Positions 17,884 through 26,822 of a stretch of 64,000 bases of DNA are shown here, piece after piece. The position numbers were made by a program, and so were the translations under genes. The notes beneath the pieces were generated by a model. It did no database searches. It saw only the letters and a list, made by a program, of their open reading frames with translations, and was not told where the DNA came from. The stretch is taken from positions 79,408 through 143,407 of the forward strand of contig NZ_QPKJ02000009.1 of the NCBI RefSeq assembly GCF_003344625.1, given 5' to 3'. The stretch is from Solirubrobacter deserti (GTDB lineage: Bacteria; Actinomycetota; Thermoleophilia; Solirubrobacterales; Solirubrobacteraceae). Each line of letters begins with the position of its first letter. Position 1 is the first letter of the stretch.

Positions 17884-19467
17884 CTAACGGGTGAGCTCGA
17901 CGCGGTTGCGCCCGGCGGCCTTGGCCGCGTAGAGGGCGCGATCGGCCTGGCGGAGCAGGCTCTCGCCGTCGGTGGCGTCCAGCGGGTAGGTGGCGATGCC
18001 GAGGCTGGCGGTGATCTCGCGCTCGACGCGCGCGATGTCGATCTGGGCGACCGCGTTGCGCACCTTCTCGGCCACTTCGAGGGCGCCGTCCTGGTCGGTG
18101 TCGGGGAGCAGCAGGACGAACTCCTCGCCGCCGAGACGGCCCGCGAAGTCGCTGGCGCGGACGGTGCCGGAGAGGGCCTGGCCGACCGCGGCCAGCACGT
18201 CGTCGCCGGCGCCGTGCCCGAAGCGGTCGTTGATCTGCTTGAAGTGGTCGAGGTCGAGCAGGACCGCGCTGAACGGGGACACCGCGCGGCCGGCGTGGGC
18301 GACCATGCGCTTGAGGGTGTCCTGGCAGGAACGGGCGTTGGGCAGGCCGGTCAGCGCGTCGGTGGCCGCACGCGTCTCGGCGATCGCCAGCATCCGCAGG
18401 TTGGCCAGGACCGGTCCGGCCTGCGCGACGGACTCGGTGACGCGGCTGCGGTGGTGGTCCTCGATCGGCCGCTCGCTCTGCACGAGCACCGCGCCGATCA
18501 CCTCGCCGCCCACCAGGGACGGGACGCAGGTGACCTCCTCGGCGGTGTTGCCGCAGATCGAGCAGGCGACGAGCGGGTCATAGCCGCGTCCCTGCTCGTA
18601 GGAGCGGGCGAGCCGCACGGCCAGGCAGTCCTCGGGCGTCGCGCCCGTCAACCGCTCGTTGAGCGGCGAGTCCGCGGCGACGGGCGTGGCCGCGGCGATG
18701 CGGTTGTCGGAGTGGTTGCGGTTGAGGATCGTCACCACGCCGCCCGGGAGGCTGCGCTCCAGGTGCCGCTTGACGAGCCCGTAGGCCTGCGCCTCGTCGC
18801 GCATGACCTGCATCATCTCGGTGAACTCGGCCTGGCCGGCGCGGGAGTGCTCGTCCGCGGCCCGCCGTCGGCGGGCGGACCGCGCGGCGCTCTCGAGGGT
18901 GAGGAAACCCAGCACGCCGAAGAGCAGGCTGATACCGATCACCAGGCCGATCGACAGGCGCCCGGCCGCGGCCAGCTCACGGTCCTTCTGCTGCTCGAGC
19001 TCGGCCTGCACCTCCGCGTTGACGGCGCGGAGGCGGTCGAAGACGCGCTTGCGCGCCTCGGTCTCGGAGATCGAGGTGGCCGCGTTCTGGTCGGCGCGCA
19101 GCCGCGCGATCTCGCGCTCGGCCATCCGCTGCCACTGCTCGGCGATCCGCACCTGCCGGTCGATCAGCGCGCGGATCTCCGGGCCGGCGAGGGAGCGCGC
19201 CTCGCCCGTGGCGAGCGTGAAGTCGGTCTGGCCGCGCCGGTACGGGTCCAGGAACTCCTCGCGCCGCGTGAGCGCGAAGCCGCGCAGGCCGGTCTGCTGA
19301 TCGAGCATCGCCGTCAACATGCCCTGGCCGCTCTGGCTCTCCTCAAAGGCGCGCGTCGCGGCCTCGTGCTGGGCCCGGTTGGTGAACCACACCGCGAGCA
19401 CCACGACGGCGATGCCGAAGCCCAGCAGCAGACGGGCGCGCGAGTTGATCGGCAGGGACGAGGGCAT
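17884..19467 (-). CDS. Membrane diguanylate cyclase (CHASE3-like, GAF, GGDEF)
   Basis: The protein has 527 residues. A first transmembrane helix (about 11-28), a periplasmic/extracellular helical CHASE3-like sensor (MLDQQTGLRGFALTRREEFL) and a second helix (about 172-192, LSIGLVIGISLLFGVLGFL) lead to a cytoplasmic GAF domain containing ACSICGNTAEEVTC. The GGDEF domain covers about 370-527 (ATDALTGLPNAR, LDLDHFKQINDRFGHGAGDD), with an intact RLGGEEF active site. RASD five residues upstream of GGEEF is the product-inhibition I-site. It should make cyclic di-GMP from GTP under feedback control. No phosphodiesterase lies nearby. Confidence 0.9.
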   Translation of the reverse strand: MPSSLPINSRARLLLGFGIAVVVLAVWFTNRAQHEAATRAFEESQSGQGMLTAMLDQQTGLRGFALTRREEFLDPYRRGQTDFTLATGEARSLAGPEIRALIDRQVRIAEQWQRMAEREIARLRADQNAATSISETEARKRVFDRLRAVNAEVQAELEQQKDRELAAAGRLSIGLVIGISLLFGVLGFLTLESAARSARRRRAADEHSRAGQAEFTEMMQVMRDEAQAYGLVKRHLERSLPGGVVTILNRNHSDNRIAAATPVAADSPLNERLTGATPEDCLAVRLARSYEQGRGYDPLVACSICGNTAEEVTCVPSLVGGEVIGAVLVQSERPIEDHHRSRVTESVAQAGPVLANLRMLAIAETRAATDALTGLPNARSCQDTLKRMVAHAGRAVSPFSAVLLDLDHFKQINDRFGHGAGDDVLAAVGQALSGTVRASDFAGRLGGEEFVLLLPDTDQDGALEVAEKVRNAVAQIDIARVEREITASLGIATYPLDATDGESLLRQADRALYAAKAAGRNRVELTR

Positions 19468-19521
19468 CTCCCCACCTCTGTTCGACCACCCGGTCCTGGC
19501 CTTGAACCGGCGGTCCGCTGA

Positions 19522-20301
19522 TCAGGGGAGCACGCGTACCCCCAGCTCCCGGAACGGCGCCACCAGTGGTTCGGGAGCATCGCGCTCGGTGGCCAGGTGC
19601 GTGAGACTGTCGGCCGGACCGACGACGAACGGCGCGACGGTGCCCAGCTTGTCCCGGTGCGCCAGCCCGACGACGAGGTTCGCGCGTTCGAGCAGCGTCC
19701 GCCGGACGTCGGCCTCGTCGGGATACTGCTGGCTGATCCCATGCTCGGCGTGGATGCTCCAGACGCCGAGAAAGCAGACGTCCGCCGTGATCTGCCGGTA
19801 GGCGGCGACCGTCTGCGCGCCGACGGCGACCATCGCGCGCGGCTCGAGCCGCCCGCCGATGACGACCACCTCCGCGCCGGGGAGGCGGGCGAGCGCCGCC
19901 GCCACCGGAGGGCTGTGGGTGACGAAGGTGCCCGTGTGGTCGGGTGGGATCGCGTCGACCAGCGCGAGCGCGGTGCTGCCGCCGTCCACGATCACGACCT
20001 GCCCCGGGACGAGCATGGTCGCCGCGGCCCGGGCGACCGCCCGCTTGGCGTCGGCGCCCTGCGCCTGCCGGCCCTCGTACGTGATCGCGGTCGACGAGCG
20101 CGCCAGCGCGCCGCCGTGGACCCGGACCAGCCGGCCGGCCTCGGCCAGCTCGTCGAGGTCGCGCCGGATGGTGTGGGGGGACACGTCGAGCAGCGTCTGG
20201 AGCTCGGTCGCGACCACGCGCCCGGACGCGGTCAGCTCGTCCAGGATCCGGCGCTGGCGCTCGTCCTTGAGCAGGGCGCCGCGCTCAGGCGGCGACGTCA
20301 T
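19522..20301 (-). CDS. DeoR family transcriptional regulator
   Basis: The protein has 259 residues. RQRRILDELTASGRVVATEL and DVSPHTIRRDLDELAEAGRLVRVHGG form the DeoR helix-turn-helix (about 12-68). The rest is the DeoR sugar-phosphate-sensing domain (VIVDGGSTALAL, VVVIGGRLEP, VGAQTVAAYRQITADVCFLGVWSI, GLAHRDKLG). The family senses phosphorylated sugars or nucleosides. It lies downstream of, and overlaps by 17 bases, the DUF4406 gene and is probably co-transcribed with it. The inverted repeat upstream of that gene is a likely autoregulatory operator. Confidence 0.88.
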   Translation of the reverse strand: MTSPPERGALLKDERQRRILDELTASGRVVATELQTLLDVSPHTIRRDLDELAEAGRLVRVHGGALARSSTAITYEGRQAQGADAKRAVARAAATMLVPGQVVIVDGGSTALALVDAIPPDHTGTFVTHSPPVAAALARLPGAEVVVIGGRLEPRAMVAVGAQTVAAYRQITADVCFLGVWSIHAEHGISQQYPDEADVRRTLLERANLVVGLAHRDKLGTVAPFVVGPADSLTHLATERDAPEPLVAPFRELGVRVLP

Positions 20302-20665
20302 GCTGCGCCAAGGGCAGCTCGTCCACGGCCGTCACGACGAGCTTGCCCGCCGCGCGGGCGCAGGCGACCATCTCGTCCGCGCCCGCCGACGGGCCGCCCA
20401 TGCGCAGGACGGCGTCGCAGCGCTCGGCGAGGCGCCGCCCGACGGGGTGGAAGATCTCGTCGAACACCGCGTCGCCGACCTGCGTGCTGCCCGCCAGCTC
20501 GACGAGCGGCAGGGCCACGGCCTCGCCGGTGATCGGGGTGTGGCCGGCGCGGAAGACCTCCAGCGCCGTGCGGTTCATGGCGGCGACGTTGGCCGCGAGC
20601 TTGTCGGGGTCGTCGCCCGTGCCCGAGCGATACGGGCCGGCGACCAACACGAGGAGCGAGTTCAT
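20285..20665 (-). CDS. DUF4406 (nucleoside 2-deoxyribosyltransferase-like) protein
   Basis: The protein has 126 residues from ATG 20665. LLVLVAGPYRSGTGDDPDKLAANV resembles the Rossmann-like N-terminus of the nucleoside 2-deoxyribosyltransferase-like DUF4406 family, with RCDAVLRMGGPSAGADEMVACA near the C-terminus as the second conserved block. Members are predicted to act on nucleosides or nucleotide sugars, but most are untested. Its end overlaps the start of the DeoR gene by 17 bases, which suggests coupled translation and a role in the sugar-phosphate or nucleoside response of that regulator. Confidence 0.7.
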   Translation of the reverse strand: MNSLLVLVAGPYRSGTGDDPDKLAANVAAMNRTALEVFRAGHTPITGEAVALPLVELAGSTQVGDAVFDEIFHPVGRRLAERCDAVLRMGGPSAGADEMVACARAAGKLVVTAVDELPLAQHDVAA

Positions 20666-20686
20666 TGCACCATTGTGCTCGTTTCT

Positions 20687-20708
20687 GCTCGAACCTGCAA
20701 GTTCGAGC
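20687..20708. promoter_or_regulatory. DeoR-type operator
   Basis: Perfect 8-base arms GCTCGAAC (20687-20694) and GTTCGAGC (20701-20708) flank CTGCAA, 22 bases upstream of the DUF4406-DeoR transcription unit. A further GCTC half-site lies at 20677-20680. The position fits autoregulation by DeoR. Confidence 0.6.
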
Positions 20709-20742
20709 ATGCCGCCGCGAGGCGACGACGATCGGCGCGACG

Positions 20743-21126
20743 TCACGCTCCGTCGCTGGATTCGGCATGAGGACGGCTCGCTCGCGCCAGCGCCACCAGG
20801 ATGCCGGCCTGCGCCGCCGCGTCGAGCAGGTACGAGGGAGCGATGCGCCCGCGAGCCACGTAGACGACATCGATCGCCGCCAGCGACGCGGCGCTCCCGG
20901 CCGCGAGACCCAGCACCTCCGGCGTGACCCGGCGGCGGGCCGCGGCGCTCGCGACGGTCCCGCCGACCACGGTCACGACCGCGCCGACGGTCTGCACGAG
21001 CCACCACTCGCGCTTGGGTCCCGTGACCGCCTCGAACGCGCGCCGCGAGACGAACGGCAGCAGCCCGGTCCCAAGGTAGTACGCGGCTTGCCCCAACAGC
21101 ACGGGTCGTGCGCGTTCGGTGTCCAT
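20743..21126 (-). CDS. Conserved small membrane protein
   Basis: The protein has 127 residues. After MDTERARPVLLGQAAYYLG come FEAVTGPKREWWLVQTVGAV, a motif of a widespread uncharacterised actinobacterial membrane family, and four hydrophobic helices including VVTVVGGTVASAAA and VLGLAAGSAASLAAIDVVYV. No catalytic motif is visible. It is divergent from the secreted protein gene at 21344. Confidence 0.7.
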   Translation of the reverse strand: MDTERARPVLLGQAAYYLGTGLLPFVSRRAFEAVTGPKREWWLVQTVGAVVTVVGGTVASAAARRRVTPEVLGLAAGSAASLAAIDVVYVARGRIAPSYLLDAAAQAGILVALARASRPHAESSDGA

Positions 21127-21214
21127 GACCCCGGTGCTACCCGCCGGGACCCACTCAGCGCGACAGCGGGCACTCGTGTGTCGTCATGGCAGGCCATACG
21201 CCGGTTCCTCGCAG

Positions 21215-21240
21215 CCGCGGGCGGTTAACCGCACCCGCGG
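21215..21240. repeat. Long palindrome in divergent intergenic region
   Basis: A perfect 12-base palindrome GCGGTTAACCGC (21221-21232) is extended by CCGCGG on the left (21215-21220) and CCCGCGG on the right (21234-21240), with a one-base bulge. It lies between the divergent genes at 21126 and 21344. It may be an operator or a cruciform; a terminator is unlikely at this location. Confidence 0.5.
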
Positions 21241-21343
21241 CGTCGGCGCGCCCCGAGCAACTCACGAGCGCCCCGTACGAAGCGAACCCGGGACCGATGA
21301 AACGCTTCAGCCCTCCCCGGAATCGCCTCTTACAGGAGCTGCT

Positions 21344-23536
21344 TTGAACCTCGCCCTCCGTGCCGCGGCCGCCACCCTGGCGGCCGTTGCGCTCACCCCT
21401 GCCGTAGCGTCCGCCCAGCAGCAGTACACCGTCGACTTCGGCTGGACGCCGGAGCAGCCGACCGTGACCGAAAAGGCCACGCTGCGCGCCGCGACCACCG
21501 CGCCGGACGTCAACTGGGACTTCGACGCCGACGGCGACTTCGACGCCCGAGGCGCCGTCGTCGAGCACCAGTTCGCGACGGCCGGCGCCCACCGCGTGAC
21601 CGTGACCGCGAGCTGGCCCGGCGCCGCGCCGATCGTCAAGAAGACGACCAAGTCGATCTGGGTGCAGGCCGCCGCGCAGGCCACCCCGACCCCGACCCCG
21701 ACCGCCACGCCGGTCGTGACCCCCGCGGCCACGCCGGACATGGCGCCGGTCTCCACGCCGGCGCCCGCTCCGGCTCCGCCGCCCTGCCTGAAGGTCGTCC
21801 CGCTCGGTGGCGGCACCGACGCCGACACCGCCGGCTGCTTCACGCAGTCGACGATCCCGAACGCGACCCGCTACCGGACGCCCTCTTCGGTCGACATCAA
21901 CGGCTTCGTCCTCAAGCCGCACCCGGGCAAGTTCGTGGACGTCGAGGTCCCGCGGCCCGGCGGCAAGCTGTGGGTGCGCTCGGCGGGCGTGACCGTCTAC
22001 CTGACCGGCAGCACGACGCCTCCGCCGGTGCTCCATACGGGCGCGCTGAACTGGAACATCGCGGGCGCCGAAGTCAAGGGCTTCCAGATGAGCTCGCTCG
22101 GCGGGATGAAGGTCAAGTCGCTCTCCGCGCCCAAGCTGCTGCCGAACGGCACCGCGCAGCTGACCGCGAGCTTCGTGCTGCCGTCCAAGCTCGGCGGCGG
22201 CACCTCCGACCAGCCCGCGACGATCAAGACGGGCGCCGGCGCGCCGCCGATCCTGTTCAAGCTCAAGCACGCCTCGCTGCCGGGCCTGGACCTGAGCTCG
22301 CTGACCGTCCGCTACGCGAACGCCGACAACTGGGCCGTCGACGCCAAGGTGCAGCTGCCGCAGCCGATCGGGCTGAAGGTCACGGGCGGGCTGTCGGTCA
22401 AGAACGGTGCGTTCAACCAGCTCTACAGCAACACGAGCCTGGGCTCCAAGCACGGCCCGGTCCACCTCAAGCGCCTCAGCTTCGCGATCGAGGCCGACGC
22501 GGCCAAGAGCGCCTGCAAGGCGCCGGGCGCCAAGCTCTCCATGTGCGGTGACCTGTCGCTGACCGCCGGCCCGACGCTGCTCGGCGCGCCCGCCCTCTCC
22601 CTCGACGGCGGGTTCGGCCTCAACGTGTTCGAGACCAAGCCGAGCGTGCTGAAGGCGTACGGCAAGGTCAAGCTCGTCGGCATGACGCTCAAGGACGCCG
22701 AGTTCGAGATGCGCGACACCGGCTACGTCGGCGTCAAGTCCAAGATGCACATGGGCTGGGACGGCGTGGCGACGATCAAGGGCACGTCGAGCATCGAGTT
22801 CCAGGGAGCGAAGTTCAACGGCGAGTCCAAGGACCAGGTGTGCCTGGAGTTCGTCGACTACTGCCTCGGGGCCGAGACGCTGATCTCGACCAAGGGCATC
22901 GCCGCCTGCCTGACGATCGACCTGTGGGCGTACGACTGGCATCCGGGCATCGGCGTCAAGTGGGGCCAGTGGCCGGACCTGTACTGGAGCGGCTGCGACC
23001 TCGCCCCGTACCGCGAGACGTTCGCCAAGGCGGCCGCCGCGGGTGACCGCAGCGTGCGCCTGCCCGCCGGCCTGCCGGGCGCGGCGATCGCGATCAAGGG
23101 TGCCGAGGGCGCGCCGCGCGTCGCGCTCGTCGGCCCGAAGGGCGAGCGCTTCGAGGTGCCCGCGGACAACCGCCCCGTCGCGACCAAGCGCTTCTTCGTG
23201 ATGAAGGCGCCGGCGACCGACCTGACGCAGATCGCGATCGCCAAGCCGAGCGCCGGCACGTGGAAGGTCGTCCCGCTCGATGGCGCGACCCTCACCTCCG
23301 TCAAGTCGGCCGAGGGCCTGGCCCGGCCGTCCGTGAAGGCCAAGCTGCGCAAGGGCAAGCTGACCTACACGGTCAAGCGCATCCCCGGCCAGGTCGTGCG
23401 CTTCACCCAGAACGGCCGTGACCTCGGCCGCGCCCGCGGCGCCAAGGGCTCGCTGCGGGTGAAGGCCAAGGGCACGGTCGTCGCCCTGGTCGAGCAGAAC
23501 GGCCGCCTGCGCGACCGCGTGACGATCAAGCGGTAG
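21344..23536 (+). CDS. Large secreted protein of unknown function
   Basis: TTG 21344 with AGGAG at 21334-21338 gives 730 residues starting with a clean signal peptide (LALRAAAATLAAVALTPAVASA). Upstream in-frame starts would add unlikely sequence. An N-terminal PKD-like beta domain (about 25-100, WDFDADGDFDARG) is followed by a Pro/Thr linker with TPTPTPTATP. A long beta-rich domain (about 150-560) includes WNIAGAEVKGFQMSSLGG and many even-spaced strands, and a basic Lys-rich C-terminus (KLRKGKLTYTVKRIPGQ) closes the protein. I know no family for the central part. It ends in an 11-base convergent overlap with the epoxide hydrolase gene. Confidence 0.75.
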   Translation: MNLALRAAAATLAAVALTPAVASAQQQYTVDFGWTPEQPTVTEKATLRAATTAPDVNWDFDADGDFDARGAVVEHQFATAGAHRVTVTASWPGAAPIVKKTTKSIWVQAAAQATPTPTPTATPVVTPAATPDMAPVSTPAPAPAPPPCLKVVPLGGGTDADTAGCFTQSTIPNATRYRTPSSVDINGFVLKPHPGKFVDVEVPRPGGKLWVRSAGVTVYLTGSTTPPPVLHTGALNWNIAGAEVKGFQMSSLGGMKVKSLSAPKLLPNGTAQLTASFVLPSKLGGGTSDQPATIKTGAGAPPILFKLKHASLPGLDLSSLTVRYANADNWAVDAKVQLPQPIGLKVTGGLSVKNGAFNQLYSNTSLGSKHGPVHLKRLSFAIEADAAKSACKAPGAKLSMCGDLSLTAGPTLLGAPALSLDGGFGLNVFETKPSVLKAYGKVKLVGMTLKDAEFEMRDTGYVGVKSKMHMGWDGVATIKGTSSIEFQGAKFNGESKDQVCLEFVDYCLGAETLISTKGIAACLTIDLWAYDWHPGIGVKWGQWPDLYWSGCDLAPYRETFAKAAAAGDRSVRLPAGLPGAAIAIKGAEGAPRVALVGPKGERFEVPADNRPVATKRFFVMKAPATDLTQIAIAKPSAGTWKVVPLDGATLTSVKSAEGLARPSVKAKLRKGKLTYTVKRIPGQVVRFTQNGRDLGRARGAKGSLRVKAKGTVVALVEQNGRLRDRVTIKR

Positions 23537-24692
23537 CGCTCCCGTCACCTCGCGCGAGCGGCGACGCGTAGAACTCGCGCAGCGCGCGCACGAGCTCATC
23601 GGGCACCTCCATGGCGGCGAAGTGGCCGCCGCGGGGGTGCTCGGTCCACGAGACGATGTTCGTGTTGTCGCGCTCCGCGAACGGCCGGATCGTCTTGAAG
23701 TCGTCGGCGAACACGGCGACGCCGATCGGGCCGTCATTGACGCGCGACGGCGTGTCCTTCTCGACGTGGTGGAACACGACGGCACCGGCCGACGTGTTGG
23801 TCAGCCACTGAAGGCTGACCTGCACGAGCACCTGCTCGGGGCTCATCAGGCTGGTGCCGTTGCCGAAGTTCTCGAACAGCTCGTGATAGGCGAGCATCCC
23901 GACCGGCGAGTCGCTCAGTGCCGCGGCGATCGTGAGCGGGCGCTTGGCGTTCATGTCGGCGTAGCCGTTGACGGTCTGGAACCAGCCCGCGAACTCGAGC
24001 GCCGCGTAGTCGTCGGGGCCCATGCTCTCGAACTCGGCCGGATCCCCCGAGGGGAACGAGAACAGCTGCAGCACGTGCGCACCGAGGAATCCCTCGGGAT
24101 GCAGGATCGCCAGCTCGCGGGAGAGCATCGCCCCGCCATCGGAGCCGTGCGCGCCGTAGCTCTCGTAGCCCAGCCCGCGCATCAGCCGGTCGAAGGCCCG
24201 GGCGGTGCGCTCCAGCGTCCATTCGGTCGACGACAGGGGCGTGCTGAAGCCCATGCCCGGCAGGCTGGGGATGACCAGGTGGAAGGCATCCTCGGCGCGG
24301 CCGCCGTGCGCCGCCGGGTCGCTCAGCGGGCCGATCATGTCGAGGAAGTCCGCGAACGAGCCGGGGTAGGTGTGCGTGAGCAGCAGCGGCGTCGCGTGCT
24401 CGTGCGGTGAACGGATGTGCAGAAAGTGCAACGTCTGCCCGTCGATCTCCGTCCGGAACTGCGGGTGGGCGTTCATCCGCGCCTCGTGGGCGCGCCAGTC
24501 GAACTCGCTGCGCCACCGCTCGATCATCGCGCGCAGATACGAGGTGGGCGCTCCCTGCTGCCAGCCGGCACCGGGCCACTCCGCCGCGTAGCGGGTCCGG
24601 GCCAGTCGGTCCTGAAGGTCGTCGAGGGCGCTCTGCGGAATGTCGATCGTGAACGGCTCGATCGTCAGGGCGTTGTCGGCAGTGGTCGTCAT
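23526..24692 (-). CDS. Epoxide hydrolase (EHN-type alpha/beta hydrolase)
   Basis: The protein has 388 residues. The N-terminal EHN domain (ALTIEPFTIDIPQSALDDLQ, with RLARTRYAAEWPGAGW) typical of microsomal-type epoxide hydrolases precedes an alpha/beta-hydrolase core. The nucleophile elbow reads YGAHGSDGGAMLSREL, with Asp as nucleophile. The oxyanion loop is HTYPGSFADFL, and the C-terminal EHPRGGHFAAMEVPDEL supplies the catalytic His. It would open epoxides to diols. It is divergent from a WYL regulator, with a near-palindrome between them. Confidence 0.88.
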   Translation of the reverse strand: MTTTADNALTIEPFTIDIPQSALDDLQDRLARTRYAAEWPGAGWQQGAPTSYLRAMIERWRSEFDWRAHEARMNAHPQFRTEIDGQTLHFLHIRSPHEHATPLLLTHTYPGSFADFLDMIGPLSDPAAHGGRAEDAFHLVIPSLPGMGFSTPLSSTEWTLERTARAFDRLMRGLGYESYGAHGSDGGAMLSRELAILHPEGFLGAHVLQLFSFPSGDPAEFESMGPDDYAALEFAGWFQTVNGYADMNAKRPLTIAAALSDSPVGMLAYHELFENFGNGTSLMSPEQVLVQVSLQWLTNTSAGAVVFHHVEKDTPSRVNDGPIGVAVFADDFKTIRPFAERDNTNIVSWTEHPRGGHFAAMEVPDELVRALREFYASPLARGDGSATA

Positions 24693-24718
24693 GAACGACA
24701 AGCTACGATCAATTCCGG

Positions 24719-24734
24719 TGCGAAACGTTCCGCA
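24719..24734. promoter_or_regulatory. Near-palindromic operator between epoxide hydrolase and WYL regulator
   Basis: TGCGAAACGTTCCGCA is palindromic at 14 of 16 positions, centred on AACGTT, and lies in the 68-base gap between the two divergent genes. It is a good candidate site for the WYL regulator. Confidence 0.5.
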
Positions 24735-24760
24735 ATCGATCCGGACCGGACGCGATCGGC

Positions 24761-25723
24761 GTGCGTGACACGTCGAGCCGGCTGCTGTTGCTGCTCGGGT
24801 ACCTACAGAGCCAACCGGTGTGGAGCGGGGCGGACCTCGTCGCGCAGCTCGGGGTGACCGACCGGACGCTGCGCAAGGACGTCGAGCGGCTGCGTTCGCT
24901 CGGCTACCCGGTCGACGCGACGCGTGGCCCGGGCGGGGGCTATCGGCTCGGACGACACGGCCAGCTTCCACCGTTGCTGCTCAGCGACGACGAGGCGGTC
25001 GCCGTCGCGATCGGCCTCGGAAGCGCCGGCACCGCCCCTGGACTGGCCGAGGCCAGCGCGTCGGCGATGGCCAAGCTCGAGCGGACGCTTCCGGACCGGC
25101 TCCAGCGCCGCGTCCGGGCCATCCACAACAGCACCGACGTCGGGCCGGCCAACACCGGCACCAACGAGCCCGAAGCGCCGGTCGACCCTGATCTTCTCGC
25201 GCGCTTAGCCGCCGCCATCAGCGGCCGTGAAGGCGTTCGCTTCACCTACGACGGCGGCGAGCGACCGGTGACCGCGGACCCTTACCGGTTGGTGAGCTGG
25301 CAGCAGCGTTGGTATCTGGTCGCTCGCCAGCATCCGGACCGCGAGTGGCGTGTGTTCCGAGCCGACTGGATGCACCTGCGGTTCCCAGGCGCGGCACGCT
25401 TCACGCCGGCACCGCTCGACGGCGGCGACTACGCCGCGTTCGTGCTCCGCGAAGTCGCGGCCACGGGCTGGAAGTTCCACGCGCGCATCCTCGTCGACGC
25501 GCCCGCCCAACAGGTGCTCGACCGCATCAACCCCGCGGTCGGCGTGGTCGAGACCGTCGACGACGGCCACAGCGTCCTGGTCACCGGCGCCGACAGCCTC
25601 GAGACCGTCGCCGTCTGGATCGGCATGCTCGGGATCGACTTCCACGTGACCGAGCCACCGGACCTCGTCGAGCATCTGCGGGTCCTCGCTCGCCGCTACC
25701 AGCAGTCAGTACCAGCGTCCTGA
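24761..25723 (+). CDS. WYL-domain transcriptional regulator
   Basis: The protein has 320 residues from GTG 24761. The N-terminal HTH_11 winged helix (SRLLLLLGYLQSQPVWSGAD, VTDRTLRKDVERLRSLGYPV) is followed by a WYL domain (about 140-230, ADPYRLVSWQQRWYLVARQ) and a WCX-like C-terminus. WYL proteins respond to small ligands or nucleic acid and often control the adjacent enzyme, here the divergent epoxide hydrolase. Confidence 0.88.
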   Translation: MRDTSSRLLLLLGYLQSQPVWSGADLVAQLGVTDRTLRKDVERLRSLGYPVDATRGPGGGYRLGRHGQLPPLLLSDDEAVAVAIGLGSAGTAPGLAEASASAMAKLERTLPDRLQRRVRAIHNSTDVGPANTGTNEPEAPVDPDLLARLAAAISGREGVRFTYDGGERPVTADPYRLVSWQQRWYLVARQHPDREWRVFRADWMHLRFPGAARFTPAPLDGGDYAAFVLREVAATGWKFHARILVDAPAQQVLDRINPAVGVVETVDDGHSVLVTGADSLETVAVWIGMLGIDFHVTEPPDLVEHLRVLARRYQQSVPAS

Positions 25724-25746
25724 GGCGCGAGCCGCCCCGTTGCGCG

Positions 25747-26379
25747 TCATGACGGGAACATCGGCTCGATCCCGCCGGTGCGCCGGTTCAGCACACGCGC
25801 CGCCAGTCGGACCCAACCGAGCACCGACACGATCGCGACCAGGCCACCGACCGCTGCCGAGGCGCCCAACGGCGCACCGATCGTCCCGGCCGCGACCGCG
25901 ATCGCACTGCCACCGATGACGCTGTTGATGATCGCCACCACCGTCGCGAAGGAGAACAGCTGTGAGCGTCCTTCGGCCGGCAGCCCCATGTTCTCGAACA
26001 CGCCACGGCCGTCGTCGTGGCCCGAGAGCAGCAGGAGGTTCGCCTGGTCGCCGGCGACCTGCCGGTAGTACCCGCGGATGCGGTTGATCGCGAGCCCGTA
26101 GCGGAAGTCGGCGCTGCATTCCACAAGGCGGATGAACGTGAAGGCGCCGAGCAGGTACAGGGTGGGCAGGACGGTGAGCGCGAACACGTTGAACGCGGCG
26201 CCCACCTCGGAGGCCTGCCCGATGAAGCCCAGGGCGACGAGCGTGCTCGAGACGGCGCCGATGAACAGCGCGGTTCGCGACGCGCTTTCGCTCATCGTCT
26301 GCGACCGCGCGCCTTGAAGGGTGAAGTGCTCCGTGGTGAGCACCGCCAGCAGCTCCTGCCTGTCCGGCCCCTCGGTCAT
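25747..26379 (-). CDS. Membrane protein of unknown function
   Basis: The protein has 210 residues. A short soluble N-terminus leads into two hydrophobic helices (TALFIGAVSSTLVALGFIGQ and FNVFALTVLPTLYLLGAFTF). A conserved-looking soluble loop follows (FRYGLAINRIRGYYRQVAGD), then two more helices near the C-terminus. The RIRxYY loop between helix pairs recurs in uncharacterised actinobacterial membrane proteins. It lies 11 bases downstream of the flavin-fold gene on the same strand and may be co-transcribed. Confidence 0.6.
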   Translation of the reverse strand: MTEGPDRQELLAVLTTEHFTLQGARSQTMSESASRTALFIGAVSSTLVALGFIGQASEVGAAFNVFALTVLPTLYLLGAFTFIRLVECSADFRYGLAINRIRGYYRQVAGDQANLLLLSGHDDGRGVFENMGLPAEGRSQLFSFATVVAIINSVIGGSAIAVAAGTIGAPLGASAAVGGLVAIVSVLGWVRLAARVLNRRTGGIEPMFPS

Positions 26380-26389
26380 CCCGGACCGC

Positions 26390-26818
26390 TCAGCCGAGCG
26401 ACACCTGCTCGCTGCGGTCGACGCCCGAGCCGCGCTCCGGGTCCCGGCCCTTGATGAGCACCCAGTGCTCCGAGACCGTCGCGCGATACAACCGCAGGAG
26501 CGACTCGCCGCGGATCTCGTCCAGCTCCCACCCGCGTCCGTTGTCGCTGCGGGACGCGCGGTCGAACACGTCGATGCCCCGCTGAAGCTCCTCGCCCGTG
26601 AGCTCCTCGGCCATGCCCTTCATGGACACCGCCTGGGCGCCACCGACCGGAACCGACGAATCGAAGATCGAGATCGCCACCTGCGGACGGGCGGCGAGGT
26701 TCAGCGAGTGCTTCGCCGTCGGCGAGGACACCCAGTGAAAGCGCACGTGGTCCCGGAACGCGAACCAGACCGGCGTGACCCAGGGCTCGCCGGTCTCGAA
26801 GACGGTGCCGAGCACCAT
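26390..26818 (-). CDS. Pyridoxamine 5'-phosphate oxidase-fold protein, N-terminally shortened
   Basis: The product is 142 residues from ATG 26818. MVLGTVFETGEPWVTPVWFA and VRFHWVSSPTAKHSLNLAAR are the first strands of the FMN-binding split-barrel (PPOX) fold, and ERGSGVDRSEQVSL closes it. Family members normally have 10-15 more residues before the first strand. Here a TGA lies six codons upstream in frame, and the DNA upstream encodes a piece of a different enzyme in another frame. The gene may still be translated from ATG 26818, but it looks like the 3' part of a recombined gene. Confidence 0.65.
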   Translation of the reverse strand: MVLGTVFETGEPWVTPVWFAFRDHVRFHWVSSPTAKHSLNLAARPQVAISIFDSSVPVGGAQAVSMKGMAEELTGEELQRGIDVFDRASRSDNGRGWELDEIRGESLLRLYRATVSEHWVLIKGRDPERGSGVDRSEQVSLG

Positions 26819-26822
26819 GTAC

